Assembly: GCA_903879715.1 (NCBI GenBank)
Contig: CAIRMR010000150.1
Location: forward strand, 1-32,606
DNA length: 32,606 bases
DNA from: an uncultured Bacteroidales bacterium
GTDB lineage: Bacteria > Bacteroidota > Bacteroidia > Bacteroidales > UBA4417
Direction: 5' to 3'
Shown: piece after piece, positions 1 through 8,551 of the stretch
Numbering within the stretch: position 1 is the first letter of the stretch
Layout of the letters: each line of letters begins with the position of its first letter
The notes under the pieces: generated by a model
Database searches by the model: none
The model's input: the letters and a program-made list of their open reading frames with translations, nothing else
Told to the model about the DNA's origin: nothing
Position numbers and translations under genes: made by a program

Positions 1-2494
1 ATACCCAGCCATCAACTACCAGTTGATTGTTTATCCAAACCCGTCCCATATCATTCACGGTGAGATAAAATGTATATAGTTCGGAGTACAAAGGCTCTAT
101 CTGGCCTTGCCAGCGGGCGTTCCAGAAATCCTTGGCTATACCACATCCTGGTGTAACATCGGCCCATACTTCGTTAATTACAGGGGAAACCTGGCTGCAG
201 ATGGAGTCTTTAAACCATGTTCCGGGAGCGGAACCTTTCCAAAGGGATTTGTCGAGGCCTGTGCCTGTGCCTGGAATAATCTCCTCTACTAACGAAAAAA
301 CGATTTTATCCAAATTCAGATTCCCTGAAGTTCCGATAATGGAGAATTTTGCAAGATTTTTTCCTGTTCTCAGATTTATGTTTTCATCTGTAGCGCCCCA
401 CTTCTGATCTCCACCGGTAGGCAGGAGTTCTAAAGTATCGGCAATGCTATTTTCATTAAAACTCAGCTTTACTTTGTTGCCTGCCGATGCCGACGCATAG
501 TAAATTGTAGCTTTATATTTTCCCGAAGTCTCTACATTCACTGTATATTCCAGCCACTCATCTGGGTTGCACCACCCTACATAAAAGCCACCCCCGGTCT
601 TATTACCAATATCAACCGACTCCGTTATGCGATACGCCCCTCCTTTATTTTCAAAATCAACATCGGAATAAGCCACTTTAACACCACCATTATCAAAATC
701 TTCAACTTCCACAGTGCCCGGAATTTTTATGCCAGTATAGGGAGTTTGTAAATTAATGGTATCTTCAGGGAAATAGCCCGTCAGATAAACATAGTCAAAC
801 TCGAAGTTTTTACCCATACCTGCTGAATTACCAATCGGGTCGATGAAAGTAAGTGTCAGTGCCTTTTTACCGATAGCAGAAATATCGGCAATGGCGGTAA
901 TCCATTCGCCGACGGCCTCATACTTTATTTGAACCTCAGGCCATTTTATTTCGCCGGGGCAAAACACCTCGGGCGTTGTGAAATAAGCGATGGTTCCCTG
1001 CGGGTCGAATCGCTGTGGAGTCTTTAAGTCTGCACCAATTTGCCTTACCCGAAGCTCAAGGCTCTTCCACGCTTTATAGTCTGCAGGTAAAGAAAGCAAA
1101 CCGTAATAAAATAACCTGGGATCGATATTCGTAACAGATGTTTTTGATTTTAAAACTCCATCCATGCCGTTCAGACTGGTTGCCTGCTGCAGACCGCCTA
1201 CATCACCGTTTCCTACCCAGCTCTCAGCATCACCGGGAGTATTGAAATCGAATTTATACACATATTTGTTTTTGACAGCCGGCCTGGCAAATGCCTCATT
1301 GCTGTAGCCTGTTTCAGAGCCATTTTTATCAAAGGCTGTAACCACGTAAAACCAGGTTGTGTCGTTCGAAGCTTTGGTGTCAGCGTATTTGCTTACTGAA
1401 GTTTGCGCTACAAAAGAATACGGGCCACCTGTCGTTTTGCTTCTGTACACATGATATTTATCCGCGAAATCTGTTTCAACATTATCAGCCCAATCTAAAT
1501 TTACCAGTTTATCTCCTGCCGATGAATACAAAAATACAGGCGCGCCCGGTGCTGTTTTCGGTTTTATAATTTTTTTAATGATGTTGTAATACACGAAGGG
1601 ATCATCAACCGCATACTTATTATACGAAAGTGTTGAACTCATTGTATTGGCAATTCCCCAGCATATTCCATCACACGTATCATCGTATGAGCCATAAACG
1701 CTATAATCACTGGACTCGCTGGCCCATTGAACCTCATTCCTGAATGCTTCAGGACTGATTTTGTACCATGTGCCGGGAACAATTCCACCGTTGGTAGAAG
1801 TGTACCTGATTTTCCCGCTTGTGTTTTGAATTGAATTGCGGTATCCCCAGCCGTCTGTTTCGCCGGGAGTTACTGCCTGGTTTACCTGGGTGGTTCCAAT
1901 ATAGAATTTTGAAAGATAGGTTTTGTATGTATCCGGCCTGCCATTATAAGCGCTCCAGTAGCTCTGCGATGGTTCGAAAGCTATTATCATAGGGCGATCG
2001 TCACCGTAGCCATATTTTCTGTAAGTTGGATCTTGCGCCCATGTATTCCAGATTTTCTCAGCCTGAGTATTCCAGAAGTCAAAAGCGTCTGTTTCAGCAG
2101 GAATATTGCATGATAATTTGATGTCAGCGGGTAATTGTGAGCCAATAAAAAGCAGGAATTGCATATTTTTCTCCCGGCAAACCTGTTGGATATTGTTAAC
2201 CATAGGGTAAGACCTATCCCAAAAAATAGTCCACTGCGATGCGTTAGTCATATCGATAATCACTATATTTATCCCCGCATCCTTTATTTTCTGCAACATA
2301 TCCCTCGCCACATTGATATCTGCATATTCATGATTAGCATTCCATTTGCCATTTACAAAAAACGACAAACCGTTGTTACATTCCTTGCAGCAGATCATAA
2401 TATGGCAGACGGGTTCACCGGCCCGGAGCTTCATGGCTGAGAACAGCGTCAGGATAAAAGCAACCAGGATGGTTTTAAAAAAATTGTTTTTCAT
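1..2494 (-). CDS. Secreted multidomain glycan-active protein (TIM-barrel-like N-domain, FN3, CBM6, PA14), 3' end cut by window
   Basis: An open frame runs without a stop from ATG at 2494 to the window start (at least 831 codons). It begins with a signal peptide (MKNNFFKTILVAFILTLFSA). Residues about 30-300 look like a secreted glycoside-hydrolase-type barrel (strand motif INIVIIDMTNA, many Trp/Tyr); the family was not identified with certainty and a DUF5010-like assignment is only a guess. Residues about 308-403 read as a fibronectin type III domain (PGAPVF...VNLDW...YHVYRS...WFYVVTAFD). Residues about 590-730 read as CBM6 (VEVEDFD, GWCNPDEWLEYTV, LDKIVF). From about 735 the sequence is PA14-like and ends in VWINNQLVVDGW. 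The adhesive modules suggest it binds and cuts a complex polysaccharide outside the cell. It lies downstream of two fucosidases in the same direction, so it probably belongs to the same glycan locus. The catalytic residues were not assigned. Confidence 0.8.
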   Translation of the reverse strand, partial: MKNNFFKTILVAFILTLFSAMKLRAGEPVCHIMICCKECNNGLSFFVNGKWNANHEYADINVARDMLQKIKDAGINIVIIDMTNASQWTIFWDRSYPMVNNIQQVCREKNMQFLLFIGSQLPADIKLSCNIPAETDAFDFWNTQAEKIWNTWAQDPTYRKYGYGDDRPMIIAFEPSQSYWSAYNGRPDTYKTYLSKFYIGTTQVNQAVTPGETDGWGYRNSIQNTSGKIRYTSTNGGIVPGTWYKISPEAFRNEVQWASESSDYSVYGSYDDTCDGICWGIANTMSSTLSYNKYAVDDPFVYYNIIKKIIKPKTAPGAPVFLYSSAGDKLVNLDWADNVETDFADKYHVYRSKTTGGPYSFVAQTSVSKYADTKASNDTTWFYVVTAFDKNGSETGYSNEAFARPAVKNKYVYKFDFNTPGDAESWVGNGDVGGLQQATSLNGMDGVLKSKTSVTNIDPRLFYYGLLSLPADYKAWKSLELRVRQIGADLKTPQRFDPQGTIAYFTTPEVFCPGEIKWPEVQIKYEAVGEWITAIADISAIGKKALTLTFIDPIGNSAGMGKNFEFDYVYLTGYFPEDTINLQTPYTGIKIPGTVEVEDFDNGGVKVAYSDVDFENKGGAYRITESVDIGNKTGGGFYVGWCNPDEWLEYTVNVETSGKYKATIYYASASAGNKVKLSFNENSIADTLELLPTGGDQKWGATDENINLRTGKNLAKFSIIGTSGNLNLDKIVFSLVEEIIPGTGTGLDKSLWKGSAPGTWFKDSICSQVSPVINEVWADVTPGCGIAKDFWNARWQGQIEPLYSELYTFYLTVNDMGRVWINNQLVVDGWV

Positions 2495-2639
2495 TATACA
2501 ATTAATTAAGTGTTATTTTTTTTTATGCTAAATGACCTAAATATTTTTGTGTTTTCAACATTCCCATATTTAGATTCTGGGTTTTTGTCGACAACTGATT
2601 CTTTACTTTTCAATATGATTTTTTTTTGAGATTGTACCT

Positions 2640-2758
2640 GTAGGTCTTATAATGAACTACCCCGCCGCAAGCGGACGAAAAAAAAGGATTTCTTTTCAAT
2701 TGCACCTCAAGCGGCGGGGAATACCACCTGGGAGATTCTTCGCTTCGCTCGGGATCAG
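2640..2758. repeat. Intergenic repeat with GC-rich inverted arms
   Basis: In an otherwise AT-rich gap, CCCCGCCGC at 2660-2668 is matched by its exact complement GCGGCGGGG at 2711-2719. The segment just after it (from about 2731) reads GAGATTCTTCGCTTCGCTCG, a sequence resembling short intergenic repeats that I recall from Bacteroidota genomes. It sits immediately downstream of the mutarotase gene and upstream of the multidomain glycan protein, so the hairpin could end the upstream transcript. There is no clean T-run, so a dispersed REP/MITE-like element is equally likely. Confidence 0.5.
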
Positions 2759-3207
2759 TAATTAAAATAGACCTTATCCATTTTTTTCCACGCAGTTTCT
2801 CCCTTCAATGGAATCTGCATAGGATTACAAATCTTCAGCCACTCTTTGTTTCGGGGTTCAGCATCCAATGCTGCCATATCTTTGTCATAATCTTTGCCTA
2901 CATATTCGTAATAACCAAATTCATAGTAGTTACCATCATCGAGTTTTGTAAAAAAAATAGAAAAATTCCGAAGATTATACTTTACAAGAAGATCACGAAC
3001 TCCCGGATTTGAATCGGCATGAAGGGTAAGGTATTCTTCCAGACGGGTCGAATCTATTTTAATAACCATTCCAACTCTTCGAAAATCTTTATCAGTGGAT
3101 ATTTTGTTTTCATCTTTATTATTACGGTTGTTGCCGCTGTTGCAGGAACATATAATAAATATTACTGCCACGGCAAGAATTCCTGAGATGTTTTTAGTGC
3201 TTATCAT
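2755..3207 (-). CDS. L-rhamnose/L-fucose mutarotase family protein, predicted lipoprotein
   Basis: The mature part matches the RhaM-type mutarotase fold (COG3254): GMVIKIDSTRLEEYLTLH, then NFSIFFTKLDDGNYYEFGYYEYV and a C-terminal WKKMDKVYF. The EEYxxxH motif (Tyr59, His63 from the chosen start) matches the Tyr/His pair of Escherichia coli RhaM. Proteins of this family interconvert alpha and beta anomers of 6-deoxysugars. ATG at 3207 was chosen because it yields a compact signal peptide ending in a lipobox-like IICSC (Cys22); the longer frame from 3282 would bury the signal under 25 charged residues and overlap the fucosidase gene. It follows the GH29 gene by 52 bp, so it is probably co-transcribed. 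Most RhaM relatives are cytoplasmic, so the export signal is unusual and fits anomer conversion right after fucose release. Confidence 0.8.
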   Translation of the reverse strand: MISTKNISGILAVAVIFIICSCNSGNNRNNKDENKISTDKDFRRVGMVIKIDSTRLEEYLTLHADSNPGVRDLLVKYNLRNFSIFFTKLDDGNYYEFGYYEYVGKDYDKDMAALDAEPRNKEWLKICNPMQIPLKGETAWKKMDKVYFNY

Positions 3208-3259
3208 ATCTTTATATCTTTGTTTTATTGAACAATTCTTTTGGCTGTTGTTTTGGTTG

Positions 3260-4828
3260 TCACTTAATTTCAAATCCTTCAAACTTCAATGTATAAGCGT
3301 ATTTACAGGAACGCTGGTAGGGATAAAGTGCCGGAAATTCAATAGAAATTCTGTTATTTTCTATAGTGTAAACCAAAGGTTTATCATATCCGAGCAAGCT
3401 CACTTTTGCTTCTTTCGATTTTTTAGTAAAAACCGGCAAGGAAAGAGTTACCTTTTCTTCAGGCCAGTCCATAACCGTTGCATACAGAGTTTTCCCTTTT
3501 GTGGTGTACCGGATGTCTTTGGAGGTAAATTGCTGAACCATTTCTGAATTTGATTTGGTGGGACCTTCTCCATAGTTTTTAAATGGCCTTGTGCCATATA
3601 TCGCTTCTCCGTTTACCTTTAACCATGCACCTATCTCCAGTAGCCTGTTTTGCTCCTCAATCGGGATCCGGCCATCGGCAAGGGGTGAGACATTTAACAG
3701 CAATGAGCCATTTTTACTCACAATGTCGACTAAGGTGTGAATCAACTGTTCAGCAGTTTTATATTTCCCATCAGAAGAGTAGGACCAGGTTTCCGACATG
3801 CTCATGTCGGTCTGCCAGAAGGGATAATGCACAGAATCCATTTTGCTGGCTTCAAGGTCCAGAACAGCCGTTCCCTCCGGAAATGAATTCCATTTGTAGT
3901 TTAAAACCACACCTGGCTTTTTCCAGCTTTCGGCCTGGTTATAATAGTGTGCGGCAATTGTCTGACAGAAATCCCTGAATTGTGGCTTGTATGTACCAGC
4001 GTCAAACCAAAGCAGGTCGGGCTGGTATTTATTAACCAGTTCCACTGTGCGATATAGTGTTTCTTCGATAAACAGCGTATCTTCGAGCTTTGGATTCTTA
4101 AATGGTTTCCAGTATAAACCCCAGTATTCCGGGTTATCAGCATCATTTTTCCCATTGTGCAGGTAGTATTGTTCATCCATATGAAATACACGATGCGAAG
4201 AGACCCCGAACTTAAGACCGTTTGCCAGGGTTGCCTTCCGTATTTCTCCAACCACATCACGTTTAGGACCCATTTTTACTGCATTCCAATCGGTAAGAGA
4301 ACAATCGTACATGGGAAAGAGGTCGTGAAATTCCGCCAGGGGCACGACATACTTTGCACCGGCATTTTTAAAAAGAGTGACCCAGTCGTTTGCATTGAAA
4401 TATTCAGCTGTTAAAAGAGGGATAAGGTCTTTATACCCGAATTTATCAGTAGGCCCGTAATACTTCAGGTGATGGTATCGGGTAGCTGTGTAGGAATGGT
4501 CTTTTAAAAAATCAGGCAAGTCTTCCTTCTCGCGGTACATCCAGTACCCGTACCAGCAATCATTAATGGCAGGAACCGAAAAAATTCCCCAATGAATAAA
4601 AATTCCGAACTTGGCATCCTGGTACCATTGCGGTATTTCATATTGTTGCAGAGATTTGAAGTCGGATTTATATTTACCTTTCAGGTTGGGTTTCTCAGCT
4701 TTCTCCAGTTTCTTATGCAATTCAGATTCAAAAGTGTTTACAGCAGAAATCTTGTCCTTATGCTTTTCCTGTGCAAATATCAGCAATGGGATGAGCAATA
4801 ATAAAATTAAGGTGCTTGGTTTTTTCAT
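3260..4828 (-). CDS. Alpha-L-fucosidase, GH29, with altered active-site motif
   Basis: This 522-residue protein begins with a signal peptide (MKKPSTLILLLLIPLLIFAQ), so it acts in the periplasm or outside. GH29 landmarks are clear: KFGIFIHWGIFSVPA (73-87, His79), WNAVKMGPKRDVVGE (181-195), the nucleophile segment LLWFDAG (Asp276), and the late block SKNGSLLLNVSPLADGRIP. GH29 enzymes are retaining exo-fucosidases that remove terminal L-fucose. The usual His-His-Asp-Gly motif that contacts fucose is changed here to EFHDLF (166-171), with Phe167 in place of the first histidine and Leu170 in place of glycine. The second GH29 in the locus keeps HHDGF. This may alter subsite -1, leaving a different specificity or weak activity. 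It lies 102 bp after the other GH29 gene and 52 bp before the mutarotase, on the same strand. Confidence 0.9.
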   Translation of the reverse strand: MKKPSTLILLLLIPLLIFAQEKHKDKISAVNTFESELHKKLEKAEKPNLKGKYKSDFKSLQQYEIPQWYQDAKFGIFIHWGIFSVPAINDCWYGYWMYREKEDLPDFLKDHSYTATRYHHLKYYGPTDKFGYKDLIPLLTAEYFNANDWVTLFKNAGAKYVVPLAEFHDLFPMYDCSLTDWNAVKMGPKRDVVGEIRKATLANGLKFGVSSHRVFHMDEQYYLHNGKNDADNPEYWGLYWKPFKNPKLEDTLFIEETLYRTVELVNKYQPDLLWFDAGTYKPQFRDFCQTIAAHYYNQAESWKKPGVVLNYKWNSFPEGTAVLDLEASKMDSVHYPFWQTDMSMSETWSYSSDGKYKTAEQLIHTLVDIVSKNGSLLLNVSPLADGRIPIEEQNRLLEIGAWLKVNGEAIYGTRPFKNYGEGPTKSNSEMVQQFTSKDIRYTTKGKTLYATVMDWPEEKVTLSLPVFTKKSKEAKVSLLGYDKPLVYTIENNRISIEFPALYPYQRSCKYAYTLKFEGFEIK

Positions 4829-4930
4829 GTGTTAGTTTTTTGATTTTTTACGGGTCACATGGAAGTCGCCATGAAAAATAATCATTGCTCTGTGAGACAA
4901 TTTATTGTCATGGCTCGTTTCATGTCGTTA

Positions 4931-6442
4931 TTATTCAAATGGTTTTTTGCGCACGATCTTGAGAACGAAAGCATAATCGCAGGGTTTCGTTTGCGGAGTC
5001 TCAACACTCAGGCCTTCCTTTGTCATCTCCCACTTCAGCTCTTTACCGTCCCCGAGCATAGTGATGGAAGCGATTTCGGAAGGATACAATCCTGCCCATG
5101 TAACTCCTTCCGGGGCCAGGCTCCTGATAAGCACCTTCTCACCAGGCCAGTCGAGAGCGATGGCATAAAGGTTGTTGCCTTTAACTGTGAACCGGATGTC
5201 TTTTGCCGAGTATAGCAAGTCGTTCTGCTCATTAAATCCATATTCGCGCGTCTTATCCAGTTGGGTAGGACCCTCCCCGGCAACAGACCAGCTAGTTGTG
5301 CCATAAATTGCATCCCCGTTGACCTGAAGCCACTTTCCTAATCCTAGCAAGCGTTCTTTTGCCTCTTCTGGGATAGAGCCATCGGGCATCGGGCCAATAT
5401 TAAGCAACAGGTAACCGTTCTTGCTGACACGGTCTACAAGGTTATCTACCAAATTGTTAACCGATTTGAATCCCAGGCCCTTCACATAACCCCATCCTTG
5501 TCCGTCGTCAATGGAGGTATCGGTAATCCAATCGTAGTATGTCAGGTTAGCTTCCTGACCCAGTTCCAGGTCGAGGAGTCCGGTGCCAGTTGGCAAGTCA
5601 TGCGATTTGTAAGTGACCACCACGTCTTTTTTGTTAGCTGCGGCTTTATTATAGTAATAGGCCAGAACATCCTGTTTGTAGGAATCTGTGACCAACCTCA
5701 GTCCGAAGTCGAACCAGATGAAATCCGGGTCATATTTGTCAATAACCTCTATAATCTTGCCTTTCCATTGGTCGAGAAAAGCTTTGGTGGGTAAAGCGCC
5801 TTGCTCATGGATGGGACCATAGAGGCCTGAATATCGTGGATCACCACAGTCGTAACGCTTATCCCAGGTTGGAAAATAGAACCAGTTTTCGGCATGATGA
5901 AAGGCGGTGACGAATTTCATATCTCGTTTTTTGATCGCTTTGGCAAGCTCGCCCACCACGTCTCTTTTGGGGCCCATCCTGGCAGCGTTCCACACTGAAT
6001 AACGGGTATCCCACATGGAAAATCCGTCGTGATGCTCGGCTACAGGTCCCGCAAAGCGAGCGCCGGCCTTCTGAAATAGTTCAGCCCATTCATCGGCGTT
6101 GAATTTCTCGCCGGTAAACATTGGAATAAAATCTTTATACCCGAACTTCTCAAGCGGACCGTAAGTGGCCTCTTGGTATTTTCGTGCCACAGAATTTGAA
6201 TCCGTGTAAACACTGTTGGCATACCAGGTACAATTGGGTCCCTGAGCTGGCACAGAATAGATTCCCCAATGCGTGTAGATGCCAAACTTGCCATCTTTGA
6301 GCCATTGTGGCGTATTATGGTTTTTTAGGGAATTCCAGGTCGGGCTGTATGTAGTTTGGCCAATGGTTTGGGCTGGCAGTAAAAATGCTACCTGCAACAA
6401 CAATAAAAAAACATACACCCGGAATAATGATTTTGTATTCAT
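4931..6442 (-). CDS. Alpha-L-fucosidase, GH29, with intact active-site motif
   Basis: This 503-residue protein has an N-terminal signal peptide (about residues 1-29, hydrophobic VFLLLLQVAFLLPA). GH29 signatures are KFGIYTHWGIYSVPA (52-66, His59), AEHHDGFSMWD (135-145, His137/His138), WNAARMGPKRDVVGE (151-165), the nucleophile motif FIWFDFG (Asp245), and SKNGYLLLNIGPMPDGSIP. It should remove terminal alpha-L-fucose from host, algal or plant glycans by a retaining mechanism. The subfamily and linkage cannot be fixed from sequence. It follows the iron alcohol dehydrogenase by 41 bp and precedes the divergent GH29 copy, so it appears to sit within one transcription unit with the transporter and dehydrogenase genes. 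Compared with its neighbour it keeps all the fucose-binding histidines, so it is the more likely working enzyme. Confidence 0.93.
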   Translation of the reverse strand: MNTKSLFRVYVFLLLLQVAFLLPAQTIGQTTYSPTWNSLKNHNTPQWLKDGKFGIYTHWGIYSVPAQGPNCTWYANSVYTDSNSVARKYQEATYGPLEKFGYKDFIPMFTGEKFNADEWAELFQKAGARFAGPVAEHHDGFSMWDTRYSVWNAARMGPKRDVVGELAKAIKKRDMKFVTAFHHAENWFYFPTWDKRYDCGDPRYSGLYGPIHEQGALPTKAFLDQWKGKIIEVIDKYDPDFIWFDFGLRLVTDSYKQDVLAYYYNKAAANKKDVVVTYKSHDLPTGTGLLDLELGQEANLTYYDWITDTSIDDGQGWGYVKGLGFKSVNNLVDNLVDRVSKNGYLLLNIGPMPDGSIPEEAKERLLGLGKWLQVNGDAIYGTTSWSVAGEGPTQLDKTREYGFNEQNDLLYSAKDIRFTVKGNNLYAIALDWPGEKVLIRSLAPEGVTWAGLYPSEIASITMLGDGKELKWEMTKEGLSVETPQTKPCDYAFVLKIVRKKPFE

Positions 6443-6483
6443 AATAATAAGAGCTTATTTTAAGTAAAAGAAATCCAGATACG

Positions 6484-7656
6484 TTATTTTACATAGGATT
6501 GATTAAGCAATTCAATCATTTCTTCCTCGGTTGCAACCCTCGGATTTCCCTTGTAATCGGGTAATACCATACATTGTATCGCCAAAGCGTTTATCTCACT
6601 TTCGGGCATTCCTTTATCTTTAAGGCATATCCATAAGCCAATCTTTTTTAGAAAATTATCCATTTCCTCTACTGACTTTTCAGCGGCTTGTTCATCTGAT
6701 AATTTGTAAAGTTCCGGGTTGAATATCCTTGCAATTTTTGCAAATTGAAGTACTGCCGATTTCCATGTAAACCTTGTAAAAGCAGGGTAAACGATCGCGA
6801 GCGATTCACCGTGGGCAACGTTTGGGTACATTCCTCCTATTGCCATTCCCATTCCATGAGGGAGTGTTACTCCTGCATTGGCAATACACAAGCCTGCGAG
6901 AGTATCAGCCCATGCCATTGATTCTCTATATTTAATATTTCCCAGATCAGCAAGAAGAGCCGGAAGATTTTTAACTACCAGTGAAATGGCTTCCCATGCC
7001 AGTAAATCAACATAAGCTCCGGTGCCGGGATTGAGTGTGCTTTCAAAAGCATGGCATAAAACATCGAACCCGGTAGTAGCAGTTACAAATTCCGGGACAC
7101 TGAGCATTAATTCAGGATCGATTATACATACCTTCGGATATAAAATATTATTGTATAAAGCTGATTTATCCCTTAATGCAGTGTTTGTAACAACCGCTAC
7201 CTGCGTTACCTGCGAACCTGTTCCTGATGTAGTTGAAACTGCAATAATCGGCAATAACTTACTTTCATCGGGCTGGGGAGCTTTATAAAACAGATATTCC
7301 CAACTTGTGCCCGGGTGTGTTGCCTCTACAGAGATAGCTTTGGCAGCATCCATGCTCGAACCACCTCCCAGGCCAATAATCACCTGAGCTCCTGATTCCT
7401 TGGCCATTCTTGCTCCTGCTGTAATAATTTCCACCGTAGGGTTAGGCATAACACTATCGAAGTGTGTAACTTCAATACCACTGTCTGCAAGTATCTTTTT
7501 TACTTTGTCATATTGTTCCTGTAGTGCTGGAATGGCAGCAGGTGTTGTGACCAATAAAACTTTCCTTCCGTATGATAAAACAACTTCTGCCAGTTCGTTA
7601 ATCCGACCATTCCCAAAAATAATTTTGGTTGTCTGATGAAAATTAAAATCCTTCAT
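6484..7656 (-). CDS. Iron-containing alcohol dehydrogenase, candidate lactaldehyde reductase
   Basis: A 390-residue group III (Fe-dependent) alcohol dehydrogenase. The dinucleotide-binding loop GGGSSMD is at 97-103. The metal ligands are Asp198, His202 (FDVLCHAFES), His267 (LPHGMG) and His282 (AHGESLA), the same order and nearly the same spacing as in Escherichia coli FucO. FucO-type enzymes reduce L-lactaldehyde, a product of fucose and rhamnose breakdown, to 1,2-propanediol and regenerate NAD+. Position between the sugar kinase (10 bp upstream) and a fucosidase gene supports that role. The family also includes butanol, glycerol and methanol dehydrogenases, so the substrate is inference and no gene symbol is given. 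Confidence 0.88.
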   Translation of the reverse strand: MKDFNFHQTTKIIFGNGRINELAEVVLSYGRKVLLVTTPAAIPALQEQYDKVKKILADSGIEVTHFDSVMPNPTVEIITAGARMAKESGAQVIIGLGGGSSMDAAKAISVEATHPGTSWEYLFYKAPQPDESKLLPIIAVSTTSGTGSQVTQVAVVTNTALRDKSALYNNILYPKVCIIDPELMLSVPEFVTATTGFDVLCHAFESTLNPGTGAYVDLLAWEAISLVVKNLPALLADLGNIKYRESMAWADTLAGLCIANAGVTLPHGMGMAIGGMYPNVAHGESLAIVYPAFTRFTWKSAVLQFAKIARIFNPELYKLSDEQAAEKSVEEMDNFLKKIGLWICLKDKGMPESEINALAIQCMVLPDYKGNPRVATEEEMIELLNQSYVK

Positions 7657-7666
7657 TTTTCTTTTT

Positions 7667-8542
7667 TTAATAAATATGCTGTATTAGCTTTGGTGTTGCA
7701 CCTTTTTGTGTACATATATAAGCCGCTATTTCTGTAGCTTTATAATGTGTTTGTTTCAATGGTATTCCATTCAGAATTCCTGCTATGAAAATGGCGGTAA
7801 AAGCATCTCCTGCACCTACTGTATCGGCAACTTCTATTTTGGGAACTTCCATATAAGATGCCTCTTCTTTACTTTTAATTATACTCCCTTTGCTTCCCAT
7901 CGTATAAACAACGTGTTTCAATTTGAACATGTTGATTAATTGATCAAGCTGACTTTCTACATAACCTATAATACCAATGTATCTGGCAACAATTGGCAAT
8001 TCTTCCTCATTCAATTTTAGTATGTCTGCCACATTCAGTGAATCAAGAATGACTTTCTCTGTGTAATAATTTTGCCTCAGATTTATATCAAATACTTTAA
8101 GGCAATCGGGTTTTAGAGCTGATATAAATGATTTTATTGAGTGCTCAGATTCCGGGCTACGCTGTGCAAGGCTTCCAAAACAAACCGCATCCAGTCTTCC
8201 TGCCAGTTGTTCCATTTCATTGTCCCATCTTATGTGATCCCAGGCTACATTCTCATGTATGGTATAGTCAGGATGTCCATTCCCGTCCAGTTCGACAGTT
8301 ACAGTGCTTGTTGGAAGCTCATTTTCCTGAATAAATTGAGTACTTAAACCGAGCTGATAAATAACTTGCTTGAGTTCAGCAGCCAATTCATCCCTTCCAA
8401 CTGCACTCACTACTATACCTTCGCAACCAGCTTGCATTGCATGATAGGCAAAGTTGCATGGTGCTCCTCCTAACTGTTTACCGGAGGGCAAACAATCCCA
8501 GAGTAATTCTCCTATACCGGCAACAATAGGTTTTTTGTTCAT
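7667..8542 (-). CDS. PfkB-family carbohydrate kinase, fructokinase-like
   Basis: A 291-residue ribokinase-superfamily kinase. It shows the N-terminal sugar-binding motif GGAPCNFA (25-32) and the PfkB signature 2 DTVGAGDAF (240-248), with Asp246 as the catalytic base in the anion-hole GAGD. The start GIGELLWDCLP and the substrate segment resemble bacterial fructokinases, so phosphorylation of fructose or another ketose is most likely. It sits 9 bp after the MDR dehydrogenase and 10 bp before the iron alcohol dehydrogenase, so the three are surely co-transcribed. A polyol dehydrogenase followed by fructokinase would convert a hexitol to fructose 6-phosphate; alternatively the kinase may act on the ketose form of a deoxysugar. 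Sequence alone does not separate these. Confidence 0.88.
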   Translation of the reverse strand: MNKKPIVAGIGELLWDCLPSGKQLGGAPCNFAYHAMQAGCEGIVVSAVGRDELAAELKQVIYQLGLSTQFIQENELPTSTVTVELDGNGHPDYTIHENVAWDHIRWDNEMEQLAGRLDAVCFGSLAQRSPESEHSIKSFISALKPDCLKVFDINLRQNYYTEKVILDSLNVADILKLNEEELPIVARYIGIIGYVESQLDQLINMFKLKHVVYTMGSKGSIIKSKEEASYMEVPKIEVADTVGAGDAFTAIFIAGILNGIPLKQTHYKATEIAAYICTQKGATPKLIQHIY

Positions 8543-8551
8543 TTTAATATT

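Noticed and set aside
3208-3282. Mutarotase extension to ATG at 3282
   Set aside because: It would place charged residues before the signal peptide and overlap the GH29 gene.
3283-3547. Plus-strand frames opposite the fucosidase and mutarotase genes
   Set aside because: They mirror clear coding sequences on the minus strand and show no domain signal.
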